From Nitrospirillum amazonense (GTDB taxonomy: Bacteria > Pseudomonadota > Alphaproteobacteria > Azospirillales > Azospirillaceae), in NCBI RefSeq assembly GCF_007828045.1, contig NZ_VITN01000027.1:19847-83846 (forward strand): a stretch of 64,000 nucleotides of DNA, in the 5' to 3' direction. Every line of letters starts with the position of its first letter. Positions within the stretch are counted from its first letter, which is position 1. Positions 26,609 to 35,352 of this stretch are shown piece by piece. The notes beneath the pieces are model-generated. The model did no database searches and was not told where the DNA came from. It saw only the letters and a program-made list of their open reading frames with translations. The position numbers and the translations under genes are program-made.

Positions 26609-27262
26609 TCAGAACCAGCCCGACGACTTGGTCAGCGCCTCGAAGGGCGCCATCATCGCCGCCAGGAATTCATCGGCGGTCACTTTGCCGTCGTGGTCGG
26701 CGTCCCACTTGTCGAACTTGCGCAGCGACTGGGCGCGCAACTCCTCGCGGGTCACCCGGAAATCGCTGTCGGTGTCGGCCGACATCACCGGGTCCAGGCC
26801 CACCTGCAATCGCACGCGGGAGCCCTGGTAGCTGGCGCCGTCCGGCAGCGCCTCCACCGAGTCCGGCTGCACCGCGCGGTCCTGGGCGCCCAGCAGGGGC
26901 GTCACCGGATGCGGCTGCGCCCGGAAGGGCTGGGTCAGGCGGTACTTCTCCAGCTCGGCCGAGGTGATGCTGCCATCGTGGTCCAGGTCGAACAGGTCGA
27001 AGCTCCGGTCCGCGTCGGCGATCACCTCATCCCGGGTCAGCACGCCGTCATGGTTGGTGTCGGTCTGGTGGAACCAGAGCATCAGCACCGCCTTGTACTG
27101 CAACTGGCTGCCCGAGGGTGGCCCCAGGATTTGCCCCGAGGGGCTGACCGGTACCAGTTGCAGGTAGGGGTTCACCGGCAGGTCATGCCCCCCGCACCCC
27201 GCCAGGCCGAACCCCAGGGCGCCCGCCAAGGCCACCCTGGCCAGTGCCTTCACAACCCGCAT
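26609..27262 (-). CDS. EF-hand lipoprotein encoded inside the nrd operon
   Basis: 217 residues. A lipoprotein signal (ALARVALAGALGFGLAGC, lipobox LAGC) predicts export and lipidation at Cys23. Four EF-hand loops follow in two pairs: DTNHDGVLTRDE, DLDHDGSITSAE, DTDSDFRVTREE and DADHDGKVTADE; the third has a non-canonical loop (DTDSDF). It likely binds calcium in the periplasm. It sits between nrdA (75-nt gap) and nrdB (39-nt gap) on the same strand, so it should be co-transcribed with a cytoplasmic enzyme it has no obvious link to. GGGGAAG precedes the ATG. Confidence 0.85.
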   Translation of the reverse strand: MRVVKALARVALAGALGFGLAGCGGHDLPVNPYLQLVPVSPSGQILGPPSGSQLQYKAVLMLWFHQTDTNHDGVLTRDEVIADADRSFDLFDLDHDGSITSAELEKYRLTQPFRAQPHPVTPLLGAQDRAVQPDSVEALPDGASYQGSRVRLQVGLDPVMSADTDSDFRVTREELRAQSLRKFDKWDADHDGKVTADEFLAAMMAPFEALTKSSGWF

Positions 27263-27337
27263 GCGACTTCCCCGCCAGCGTCAATGGACCGATCGAGGAA
27301 GACCAGCCCCTGGAGCCATCGATCGTGGATCAACGGC

Positions 27338-29179
27338 TCACTGGCAAGCCAGGCATTCCTCATAGTTGTTGGTTTCCACGGCCGTCGGGGCGCTGGCTTT
27401 CGCTTCCGTCTTCTTGGCCACGACGGCGCCGATGTCGGCCTCCGCCCGCTGGATGGACATGGAGCGGAGATAGTAGAGGCTCTTCACGCCCTTCTTCCAG
27501 GCCTGGAAATGGATCTGGTGCAGGTCGCGCTTATGCACGTCGGCCGGCAGGAAGATGTTCAGGCTCTGCGACTGGCAGATGAAGGGCGTGCGATCGGCCG
27601 CGTGCTCGATCAGCCAGCGCTGGTCCAGTTCGAACGCCGTCTTGAAGACATCGCGCTCCAGATCCGACAGGAAGTCCAGGTGCTGGACGGAACCGCCGTT
27701 CAGGGTGATGGACGACCAGGTGTCCTCGTCGTTGCGGCCATAGGTCGCCAGCACCTGCTCCAGGTGTTTGTTCCGCACCGAGAACGATCCCGAGAGCGTC
27801 TTGTGGTTGAAGGCGTTGGCCGCCGCCGGCTCGATGCCGGGCGAGGCGCCGCCGCAGATGATGGAGATGCTGGCGGTGGGCGCGATGGCGATCTTGTTGG
27901 AGAAGCGCTCCTCATAGCCGTAGTCGGCGGCGTCCGGGCAGGCGCCGCGCTCCCGGCCCAGCTTCAGCGAGGCCTCATCGGCCTGGCGCTTGATGTGGGC
28001 GAACATGCGCTTGTTCCACACCTTGGCCATCACGCCCTCGATGGGCAGGCCCTGGCTCTGCAGGAAGCTGTGGTAGCCCATGACGCCCAGGCCCACGGAG
28101 CGCTCGCGCATGGCGGAATAGCGGGCGCGCTCCATGTCGTCCGGCGCCTTCTCGATGAAGTCGCTCATGACGTTGTCGAGGAAGCGTAGCGTGTCCTCGA
28201 TGAAGGTGGGGTGGTCCTGCCATTCCAGGAAATATTCCAGGTTCAGCGACGACAGGCAGCAGACGGCCGTGCGCTGCTGGCCCAGCTGGTCCAGGCCGGT
28301 GGGCAGCGTGATCTCGCTGCACAGGTTGGACATCTTCACCGACAGGCCGGCCAGCTTGTGGTGTTCCGGCATGGCGCGGTTCACATGGTCGATGAACAGC
28401 AGGTAGGGCTCGCCCGTCTCGATGCGGGCGGTCAGGATGCGGATCCACAAGGACCGCGCGGAAATGCGGCGGATGACCGAGCCGTCCTTGGGGCTGGTCA
28501 GCGCCCATTCGCCATCGGTCTCGACCGCGCGCATAAAGGCGTCGGGGATGACCACGCCGTGGTGCAGGTTCAGCGCCTTGCGGTTCGGGTCGCCGCCGGT
28601 GGGGCGGCGCATCTCGATGAATTCCTCGATCTCCGGGTGCGAGACAGGCAGGTAGGTCGCGGCGGAGCCACGGCGCAGGCTGCCCTGGCTGATGGCCAGG
28701 GTCAGGCTGTCCATGACGCGGATGAAGGGCACCACGCCGGAGGTCTTGCCGTTGCCGCCGACCTTCTCACCGATGGAGCGCAGGTTGCCCCAGTAGCTGC
28801 CGATGCCGCCGCCGCGCGAGGCCAGCCAGACGTTCTCGTTCCAGAGATCGACAATGCCCTTCAGGCTGTCGTTGCACTCGTTGAGGAAGCAGCTGATGGG
28901 CAGGCCGCGTGAGGTGCCGCCGTTGGACAGCACCGGGGTGGCCGGCATGAACCACAGCTTGGAGATATAGTCGTACAGCCGCTGGGCATGGGCCGCGTCG
29001 TCGGCGTAATAGCTGGCCACGCGCGCAAACAAATCCTGGAAGCTTTCACCGGGCAGCAGGTAGCGGTCGGTCAAGGTTGCCTTGCCGAAGGCCGTCAGCA
29101 GATCGTCACGGGAATGATCCACAACGACCGCCGGACGGTTAGCAACTTGAATCCTGCCGAAAACGTCTCCGTCCCGCAT
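27338..29179 (-). CDS. nrdA: Class I ribonucleotide reductase, alpha (catalytic) subunit
   Basis: 613 residues, shorter than E. coli NrdA because there is no N-terminal ATP-cone; the protein starts almost directly at the catalytic barrel (LLTAFGKATLTDRYLLPGE). The catalytic cysteines are in LPISCFLNEC, NLCSEITLP (thiyl Cys with its Asn and Glu neighbours) and VCCLSSLNL. The C-terminal reductant pair is ECLACQ. It reduces ribonucleoside diphosphates with NrdB. GGGGAT precedes the ATG. Upstream DNA carries candidate NrdR and DnaA boxes. Confidence 0.95.
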   Translation of the reverse strand: MRDGDVFGRIQVANRPAVVVDHSRDDLLTAFGKATLTDRYLLPGESFQDLFARVASYYADDAAHAQRLYDYISKLWFMPATPVLSNGGTSRGLPISCFLNECNDSLKGIVDLWNENVWLASRGGGIGSYWGNLRSIGEKVGGNGKTSGVVPFIRVMDSLTLAISQGSLRRGSAATYLPVSHPEIEEFIEMRRPTGGDPNRKALNLHHGVVIPDAFMRAVETDGEWALTSPKDGSVIRRISARSLWIRILTARIETGEPYLLFIDHVNRAMPEHHKLAGLSVKMSNLCSEITLPTGLDQLGQQRTAVCCLSSLNLEYFLEWQDHPTFIEDTLRFLDNVMSDFIEKAPDDMERARYSAMRERSVGLGVMGYHSFLQSQGLPIEGVMAKVWNKRMFAHIKRQADEASLKLGRERGACPDAADYGYEERFSNKIAIAPTASISIICGGASPGIEPAAANAFNHKTLSGSFSVRNKHLEQVLATYGRNDEDTWSSITLNGGSVQHLDFLSDLERDVFKTAFELDQRWLIEHAADRTPFICQSQSLNIFLPADVHKRDLHQIHFQAWKKGVKSLYYLRSMSIQRAEADIGAVVAKKTEAKASAPTAVETNNYEECLACQ

Positions 29180-29182
29180 GAC

Positions 29183-29219
29183 TTATCCCCAGGCTGTGTA
29201 TGAATTGCGCTGTGGATAA
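29183..29219. promoter_or_regulatory. Inverted pair of DnaA-box-like sites upstream of nrdA
   Basis: TTATCCCCA at 29183-29191 on the plus strand and TGTGGATAA at 29211-29219 (TTATCCACA on the minus strand, an exact match to the E. coli DnaA box consensus) flank the nrdA 5' leader. E. coli nrdAB is known to be DnaA-regulated; here it is inferred. Confidence 0.5.
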
Positions 29220-29230
29220 CCGAGGACCGG

Positions 29231-29277
29231 ATACCACATCTAGCGGCAACGAGCGCTGATCCTACCAAATCGTGACA
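29231..29277 (-). promoter_or_regulatory. Two candidate NrdR boxes 31 bp apart
   Basis: ATACCACATCTAGCGG (29231-29246) and CTACCAAATCGTGACA (29262-29277) fit most core positions of the NrdR box consensus acaCwAtATaTwGtgt. Their 31-bp offset (three helical turns) matches the known paired arrangement in front of nrd operons. Confidence 0.5.
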
Positions 29278-29442
29278 GTCCGCCAACGGATTTTTTGTAC
29301 CTCCGAAGGGCATTTTTCCATTGCGTCGGAAAAGCCCAGGGATACTGCGGCCAGCATGGGGTATCCTGCCCGCCAGCCATGGTTAATGAGGGTGCGGAAC
29401 CTGCCCGAAAGGGGGCCGCCCGATGCCCTGGAGGGTCGCCTG

Positions 29443-30828
29443 ATGTTCATCGCGTGCTCCAACCTCATCGTTCCCAACCCCCCTATATCTTGTGCCGGCA
29501 TCGCGGTGGGGGATATAGATGGTGATGGACGCTTTGATTTCGTCGTCACCTGCGCCGACGCGCCCAACCGCGTGCTGAGCTGGGACGGCGGCGCCTTGGT
29601 GGAGCATCCGGCGGGCCCCCTGGCCGACGCCAGCGCCTGCGCCCGGGCGGCCCTGTTCGCCGACATGGATGGCGACGGCCGGGAAGAGCTCTACATATTG
29701 AACGAACCCGTCGCGGCCGGCGCGCTGCCCACGCCGGACCGGCTGTTCGCCTGCTTCGGCAACCGCTGGATCGACCTGGCGGCCCTGCCGGAGAATTTCG
29801 CCGCCGCCAACCGCGCCGCCGGCACCTCGCTGGCCTGCCTGGACCGCCACGGCACCGGCCGCTACAGCATCGTGGTGGGGGGCGAGGGCGTGCCCCTGCA
29901 ACTGTTCGAGCTGGACCGCCGCGGCCGCCTGCACGAGGTGGCGGAGGAGGCGGGGCTGGACATCGAGGCCGACGCCCGGCTGCTGCTGGGCTCCTGCCTC
30001 ACCGGCTCCCTGCCCGATCTGTTCGTCGGCTGCGCCAACGGCCCCAACCTGCTGTTCCGCAACCTGGGCGGCGGCCAGTATGAGGAGATCGCGGACGAGG
30101 TGGGGCTGGACGATCCCTTCGCCAACGCCAGCGCCGCCACCATCCTGGACGCCGACGGCGACGGGCTGGTCGACCTGCTGTTGGGCAATATTCAGGGGCC
30201 GCAGCGCCTGTTCCAGCACCGCGCCGGCGGCGGCTTCGTCGATGTGGCGCCGGCGGAGATGGCGCAGCCGGGTCCGGTGCGCGCCGTCATCGCCGCCGAT
30301 TTCGACAATGACGGTTATGAGGAGCTGTTCTTCAACATGCATGGCCAGCCCAACCGCCTGTTCGCCTGGCGGGAGGATCGCTGGGTGTCCATCGACGTGG
30401 GCGACGCCGCTGAGCCGGAGGGCCTGGGCACCGCCGCCGTGGTGGCCGATATCGACGGCGACGGCCAGCTGGAACTGCTGCTGGGCCACGGCGATGGTGA
30501 GGCCCAGCCCCTATCCTTGTTCCTGGCCTCCCCCACCGGCAACAACTGGCTGCGCGTCCTGCCCCTGACGGCCGGTGGCGCGCCGGCGCGCGGCGCCACC
30601 GTCTGCCTGACCGCCGGCGGCCGGCGCCAGCTGCGCAGCATCACCAGCGGCTCCGGCGGCCCCTACCAGCGCGAGCCCGTAGCCCATTTCGGCCTGGGCG
30701 AGCTGACCCTGGTGGACATGCTGGAAATCACTTGGCCGGACGGCGCCACCCTGCGGGTGGAACAGCCCGACCTCTGCCGCCTGATGGTGGTCCACCATCC
30801 CAGCCTGGGGCAGCAGCCGACCTGCTAG
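29443..30828 (+). CDS. VCBS/FG-GAP repeat protein with ASPIC/UnbV C-terminus
   Basis: 461 residues. At least five calcium-loop repeats mark a beta-propeller: DIDGDGRFD, DMDGDGREE, DADGDGLVD, DFDNDGYEE and DIDGDGQLE. The C-terminus has the ASPIC/UnbV signature (ITSGSGGPYQREPVAHFGLGE... EITWPDGAT). Such CRTAC1-like proteins are usually exported, but no clear signal peptide is seen with the ATG at 29443, which has GGAGGG upstream. The function is unknown. The frame extends upstream to 29272 without resemblance to anything. Confidence 0.8.
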   Translation: MFIACSNLIVPNPPISCAGIAVGDIDGDGRFDFVVTCADAPNRVLSWDGGALVEHPAGPLADASACARAALFADMDGDGREELYILNEPVAAGALPTPDRLFACFGNRWIDLAALPENFAAANRAAGTSLACLDRHGTGRYSIVVGGEGVPLQLFELDRRGRLHEVAEEAGLDIEADARLLLGSCLTGSLPDLFVGCANGPNLLFRNLGGGQYEEIADEVGLDDPFANASAATILDADGDGLVDLLLGNIQGPQRLFQHRAGGGFVDVAPAEMAQPGPVRAVIAADFDNDGYEELFFNMHGQPNRLFAWREDRWVSIDVGDAAEPEGLGTAAVVADIDGDGQLELLLGHGDGEAQPLSLFLASPTGNNWLRVLPLTAGGAPARGATVCLTAGGRRQLRSITSGSGGPYQREPVAHFGLGELTLVDMLEITWPDGATLRVEQPDLCRLMVVHHPSLGQQPTC

Positions 30829-30862
30829 CCCCTTGGCCCGCTGAACCCTTGCCGGGCCGTCA

Positions 30863-31687
30863 TCAGGACGGCGCCACGGCTGGCGTCTGGCGGCGGGTGC
30901 GCCCCAGGGTCAGGCCGTAGAAGCGGGCGAGCATGACGGCATAGGCGCCCCATCCCACGCCGTAGAGGCCGACGCTGACGACGTAGCTGGCGGCGATCTC
31001 GACCGGATCGGTCAGGCGGCTGAACAGGGGGGTGACGAAGGCGGGCAGCACCGTCAGCAGGCTGAGCGCCGTCAGTCGCACGGACAGGCCGCGGGTGGCG
31101 ATCCATCCCAGGCGGAAAGTGGGCGCACCGCCCACCGCCAGAGGCACCACGCCCACCATCAGTCGGCCGAAGATGCCCATCATGATCAGCACCAACGGTA
31201 AGGCCACCAGCACGAACAGGCCGCCGGCCACCGATTCCGGCATCTCCATGCCCAGCGCCACCAGGGCTCCGTCCAGCAGGCGCAGGGAGGGCAGCAGGAA
31301 GACCAGCACCGGCAGGGCGCTGACCATGGCCGCCAGCATCCACCCCAGGTAAGCCAGTTCCCGCCGGCCCAGGCTGGGGCTGAGGAAGCCGACCCCGTCA
31401 TCGGCCTGCAACACCCAGCGCGCCCACCAAACCTGCATGCGGATGAAGAACCAGGCGTTGAAGGCCATGGGAATGAGATGGAAGGGCAGCACCTCCGCCT
31501 CCCACGCCTCCTCCAGCGCGGGGTCCACCGGCCGGGGATGGGTCAGCGCCAGGATGACATAGAGGACCATCATCACCAGGGCCGGCATGCCGGCGAAACG
31601 CACGGTGCGCCCTGGATCGGACAGCACCTCGCGGAACGCGGCCGCCGCCTCATGCCACACCATCGGCTTGCGCCGCACGTCCTCCAT
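30863..31687 (-). CDS. Polytopic membrane protein of unknown function
   Basis: 274 residues with about six hydrophobic segments, starting at FAGMPALVMMVLYVILAL. The arrangement is reminiscent of Yip1-type membrane proteins, but I cannot assign it. The N-terminus (DVRRKPMVWHEAAAAFREVLSDPGRTVRF) is amphipathic and cytosolic-looking. ATG at 31687, with a GTG two codons upstream possible. It converges on the VCBS protein gene. Confidence 0.7.
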   Translation of the reverse strand: MEDVRRKPMVWHEAAAAFREVLSDPGRTVRFAGMPALVMMVLYVILALTHPRPVDPALEEAWEAEVLPFHLIPMAFNAWFFIRMQVWWARWVLQADDGVGFLSPSLGRRELAYLGWMLAAMVSALPVLVFLLPSLRLLDGALVALGMEMPESVAGGLFVLVALPLVLIMMGIFGRLMVGVVPLAVGGAPTFRLGWIATRGLSVRLTALSLLTVLPAFVTPLFSRLTDPVEIAASYVVSVGLYGVGWGAYAVMLARFYGLTLGRTRRQTPAVAPS

Positions 31688-31810
31688 AACCACCCAACCC
31701 TAGACTACCGTCCCGCCGCCCCGGAGAATGCCGGATCGCGCCGGCCGTGGCGAAGCGTTATGTTGCCGCGCCCCGCCGGTGGCGGCGCCTTTTCCTCAAG
31801 GTCTATCCCA

Positions 31811-32827
31811 ATGCCCTCTTCGCTGACCGTCCGCGCTGAGACCTTCCCCATCCGCGGCACCTTCCGCATCTCGCGCGGCGCCAAGACCGAGGCGCATGTG
31901 GTGGTGGCGGAGGTGACGGACGGCGGGGCCACGGGCCGGGGTGCCACGGGTCGGGGTGCCACGGGTCGGGGCGAATGCGTGCCCTATGCCCGCTACGGCG
32001 AAACGGTGGCCGGCGTTGTGGCGGTTCTGGAGGCGATGGCGCCCGCCGTGGCCGCCGGCCTGACCCGCGCCGACCTGCAGCGCCTGTTGCCGCCGGGGGC
32101 GGCGCGTAACGCCCTGGACTGCGCCCTGTGGGACCTGGAGGCCAAGCGGACCGGTGTACCCGCCTGGCGCCTGGCCGGCTTGGCATCGGCCCCGGCGCCG
32201 CTCGCCACCGCCTTCACCCTGTCGGTGGACACGCCGGCGGCCATGGGCGCCGCCGCCCGCGCCGCCGCCCATTGCCCCCTGCTGAAGCTGAAGCTGACCG
32301 GCGAGGGCGACCTGGACCGGGTGGCCGCGGTTCGGGAGAACGCGCCCCACGCCCGCCTGATGGTGGACGCCAATGAGGGCTGGAGCCTGAAGCAGCTGGA
32401 TCGCTACGCCCCAGCGCTGGCGGCCCTGGGGGTGGAGCTGCTGGAACAGCCCCTGCCGGCCGGCCGCGACGCCGACCTTGCGGGATATCAATGCCCCATC
32501 CCCCTGGGCGCCGATGAATCGGTGCATGGGTTGGATAGCCTGGGCGCCCTGATCGGCCGCTATCAGGTGGCCAACATCAAGCTGGACAAGACCGGCGGCC
32601 TGACGGAGGCGCTGGCCCTGAAGGCGGCCTGCGAGGCGGCGGGCCTGCGCGTCATGGTGGGCTGCATGGTCGCGACCTCGCTGTCCATGGCCCCCGCCCA
32701 CCTGCTGGCCCAGGGGGCGGCCTTCGTCGATCTGGACGGCCCCCTGCTCCTGGCCCGCGACCGAATGCCCGGCCTTCGCTACGCGGGCGCCATCGCCGAC
32801 CCACCGACCCCTGCCTTATGGGGATAG
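31811..32827 (+). CDS. Dipeptide epimerase (L-Ala-D/L-Glu epimerase type), enolase superfamily
   Basis: 338 residues. Enolase-superfamily active-site elements occur in order: the KLKLTGEGD lysine pair, Asp in MVDANEGWS, Glu in ELLEQPLP, Asp/Glu in GADESVH and Lys in NIKLDKTGG. This set is typical of Ala-Glu epimerases involved in murein peptide recycling. AAGG precedes the ATG. In the capping domain a triplicated ATGRG (15-nt tandem repeat, 31928-31972) sits just before GECVPYARYGET. Confidence 0.9.
   Translation: MPSSLTVRAETFPIRGTFRISRGAKTEAHVVVAEVTDGGATGRGATGRGATGRGECVPYARYGETVAGVVAVLEAMAPAVAAGLTRADLQRLLPPGAARNALDCALWDLEAKRTGVPAWRLAGLASAPAPLATAFTLSVDTPAAMGAAARAAAHCPLLKLKLTGEGDLDRVAAVRENAPHARLMVDANEGWSLKQLDRYAPALAALGVELLEQPLPAGRDADLAGYQCPIPLGADESVHGLDSLGALIGRYQVANIKLDKTGGLTEALALKAACEAAGLRVMVGCMVATSLSMAPAHLLAQGAAFVDLDGPLLLARDRMPGLRYAGAIADPPTPALWG
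31928..31972 (+). repeat. 15-nt x3 in-frame tandem repeat in the epimerase gene
   Basis: Three copies of GCCACGGGYCGGGGY encode ATGRG three times in the loop preceding GECVPYARYGE. Confidence 0.9.
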
Positions 32828-32999
32828 GGAAAGCGATGCGCACCAATGGTTTATGAGGGGATACCCTCCCCTTTGGCACCGCTCCCGCCCCTCTGTCGAA
32901 CGGCCTCCCCCTGGGGGCCTACGCCCAAGGGCGCACTTCGCTTTTGGCCTAAAAGAGGATTAACTCGGGGCCTGCCAAGTAAAACGTCTGGTTGGGGCC

Positions 33000-34910
33000 A
33001 TGTTAAATCGAATTCTGGGCCGGGAGCAGGGAGAGCAGCGGGAAGAATTGGCCCGTCTGCGCGCGGAAAACGCCGCCCTGAAAGCGGAAAATGCCTTGCT
33101 GAACCGCCTGTCGGCCCCCGCCCCCCTGTTGGCGTTCGTGCAGGATAACGACCTGCGCTATGTCTGGGCCAAGGGGCCCGTGGCAGCCTTCGGCCCCGGC
33201 GTGCTGGGCCTGACCGACCTGGACATCCGCAACGGCCGCGGCAAGAGTGCCGAGGGTTTCACCACCCTGCACGCCATCAAGGGCCGCATCCTCGAAACCG
33301 GCCGGGGTGAGCGGCACATGTTCCGCCTGGAAATCCCGGGGGAGACGGAAAGCCGGCTGTACGACCTGGTGCTGGAACCCCACCGCGAGGCGGACGGCAG
33401 AATCACCGGCATCGTCGGCCTGGGCCTGGATATCACGGTGGAAACGGCGCGCCGGGGCGCCGTGGCCTTGGCCGAGGCGCAGGCGGTGAAAGCGGAAGCG
33501 GAACGGGCGAACCGTGCCAAGTCGCGCTTCCTGGCCGCCGCCAGCCATGATCTGCGCCAGCCCTTCCAGGCCATGCGCCTGTTCCTGCATCTGCTGGAAA
33601 CCCGCCTGACCGACGATCCCCAGCGCGACCTAGCGACCAAGCTGACGGAGTCGCTGGACGCCACCGAGGATCTGCTGAACGCCCTGGTGCAGATCTCCGC
33701 GCTGGAGGCCGCGACCGTCACGCCCACGCCCACGCGCTTCGCCTTGTCAACGGTGATGGAGCGGCTGGCGGGTGAGTTCCGGCCGCTGGCCGCCGCCAAT
33801 GGCGTCAACCTGCGCTGTGTCCCCACCACCGCCCAGGTCAACAGCGACCCCGTCCTGCTGGACCGCATGGTGCGCAACCTGATCGTCAATGCCGTGCGCC
33901 ACACCCGCAAGGGCGGGATCCTCATCGGCTGCCGGCGCCGGGGCACGACGGCGCAGTTGCAGGTATGGGACACGGGCTGCGGCATCCCGGCCGACCAGCT
34001 GCCCTTCATCTTCGACGAGTTCTATCGCGGCGAGACCGCCGCCGGCGCGCCGACGGCCCAGTCCGGACAAGCCAAGCGCGACGCGCAGCACGGCCTGGGC
34101 TTGGGCCTGGCCATCGTCAAGAAGACCGCCACCCTGCTGGGCCTGACGGTCACCGTCGTCTCCACCCCGAACCGGGGCTCGGGCTTCACCATCACCCTGC
34201 CGCTGGCCGAGACGGTGCGGGCGCCGGCACCCCGCCCGGTCCTGGTGACCGAGGTCCGGCCGGCCGCCGCCGCCCCCGCGGCCGAGCCGGTCAAGGAACC
34301 GCCGCCCAGCCCGGCCCGGAATCCGGAAGTGAAAGAGCCTGGCACCGCGGAACCGCCGGTGAAGGAGCCGTCAAAGGACCAACCGCCCAGCGGCGTGCTG
34401 CCCAGTGGCGTGCTTGTGGCCCTGCTGGAGGATGACCCGCTGCAACTGGCCGCGCTGGAGGCCATGGTGGAGGATTGGGGCTGCGTCCCCCTGGCGGCAC
34501 CCACGCCCGAGGCGTTGTTCGAGGGGCTGGACAAGACGGACGCAATCCCGCGCCTGGTCATTTCCGACAACCGCCTGCCGGGCAACCGGCGCGGCATGGA
34601 TGTCATCGCGGAGATCCGCAAGCGCTATGGCGGGGATGTCGGCGGCATGCTGGTGACGGGCGACACCGATCCCCAGTTGATGGAGCAAGCCACCGCCGCC
34701 GGCGTCGTGGTCGTGCACAAACCCATCGCCCCGCCCCGCCTGCAGCGCCTGGTGGTGGACGCCCTGCAGAACGGCACGGGGCAGAACGGCACGGGGCAGA
34801 ACGGCACAGGGCAGGGCGGCACGGGCACCGGCCAAGGCCGCGCACCCGCCCCGCCGTCCCCCGGGGTCAGTCCCGGAAGTTCTCGTATTGCAGCGGCTGC
34901 TCGATCTTGA
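33000..34910 (+). CDS. Hybrid sensor histidine kinase/response regulator
   Basis: 636 residues. Order: N-terminal coiled coil (residues 8-37), PAS-like sensor (about 40-150), HisKA with AASHDLRQPFQAM (phospho-His near 182), HATPase with N-box RNLIVNAVRHT, DTGCGIP and GLGLGLAIVKK, and a Pro/Glu-rich linker (about 400-470). A receiver domain (LLEDDP, phospho-Asp in VISDNRLPG, VTGDT, HKPI) completes the protein. No membrane segments, so a cytoplasmic sensor. The C-terminal tail after the receiver is a QNGTG repeat, and the last 14 residues plus the stop lie antisense to yajQ. Confidence 0.92.
   Translation: MLNRILGREQGEQREELARLRAENAALKAENALLNRLSAPAPLLAFVQDNDLRYVWAKGPVAAFGPGVLGLTDLDIRNGRGKSAEGFTTLHAIKGRILETGRGERHMFRLEIPGETESRLYDLVLEPHREADGRITGIVGLGLDITVETARRGAVALAEAQAVKAEAERANRAKSRFLAAASHDLRQPFQAMRLFLHLLETRLTDDPQRDLATKLTESLDATEDLLNALVQISALEAATVTPTPTRFALSTVMERLAGEFRPLAAANGVNLRCVPTTAQVNSDPVLLDRMVRNLIVNAVRHTRKGGILIGCRRRGTTAQLQVWDTGCGIPADQLPFIFDEFYRGETAAGAPTAQSGQAKRDAQHGLGLGLAIVKKTATLLGLTVTVVSTPNRGSGFTITLPLAETVRAPAPRPVLVTEVRPAAAAPAAEPVKEPPPSPARNPEVKEPGTAEPPVKEPSKDQPPSGVLPSGVLVALLEDDPLQLAALEAMVEDWGCVPLAAPTPEALFEGLDKTDAIPRLVISDNRLPGNRRGMDVIAEIRKRYGGDVGGMLVTGDTDPQLMEQATAAGVVVVHKPIAPPRLQRLVVDALQNGTGQNGTGQNGTGQGGTGTGQGRAPAPPSPGVSPGSSRIAAAARS
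34767..34826 (+). repeat. 15-nt tandem repeat (about 4 units) at the 3' end of the kinase gene
   Basis: Units of CAGAACGGCACGGGG (two exact, one with a single change, a fourth diverged) encode QNGTG repeats downstream of the receiver domain. Confidence 0.9.
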
Positions 34911-35352
34911 GGCCCTTCACCAGGCGGATGGCGTCCTGAAGGTCGTCGATCTTCTTGCCGGTGACGCGCAACTCATCACCTTGGATGGCCGCCTGGACCT
35001 TCATCTTGCTGTCCTTGATGGCCTTGACGATGGTCTTCGCCAGTTCCTTGTCGATACCCTGCTTCACCTTGACCTCCTGGCGGCGGGCGTCGCCGGCGGC
35101 GCGCTGGTCGTCGCCCCAGTCCAGGCAACCCACGTCCAGCTTGCGCCGGGTCAGGTGCACCTTCAGCATTTCCTGCATCTGGGACAGCTTGGGCGCGTCA
35201 TCGGCCACGATGGTGATGACGTCGTCCTTATGTTCGATGGTGCACTTGGCGCCCTTGAAATCGAAGCGCTGGCCCAGTTCCCGCACCACGCCCGCCACGG
35301 CGTTGTCCACCTCGGCTTTATCGGTCTTGGAAACGATGTCGAAGGACGGCAT
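34867..35352 (-). CDS. YajQ family cyclic di-GMP/nucleotide-binding protein
   Basis: 161 residues, matching the YajQ family along its length: PSFDIVSKTDKAEVDNAV, RFDFKG, IEHKDDVITIVADD, KQGIDKELAKTIVKAIKDSKMKVQ, and the C-terminal QYENFRD. Members bind cyclic di-GMP or other nucleotides and affect gene expression. It is convergent with and overlaps the histidine kinase by 44 nt. Confidence 0.95.
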   Translation of the reverse strand: MPSFDIVSKTDKAEVDNAVAGVVRELGQRFDFKGAKCTIEHKDDVITIVADDAPKLSQMQEMLKVHLTRRKLDVGCLDWGDDQRAAGDARRQEVKVKQGIDKELAKTIVKAIKDSKMKVQAAIQGDELRVTGKKIDDLQDAIRLVKGLKIEQPLQYENFRD

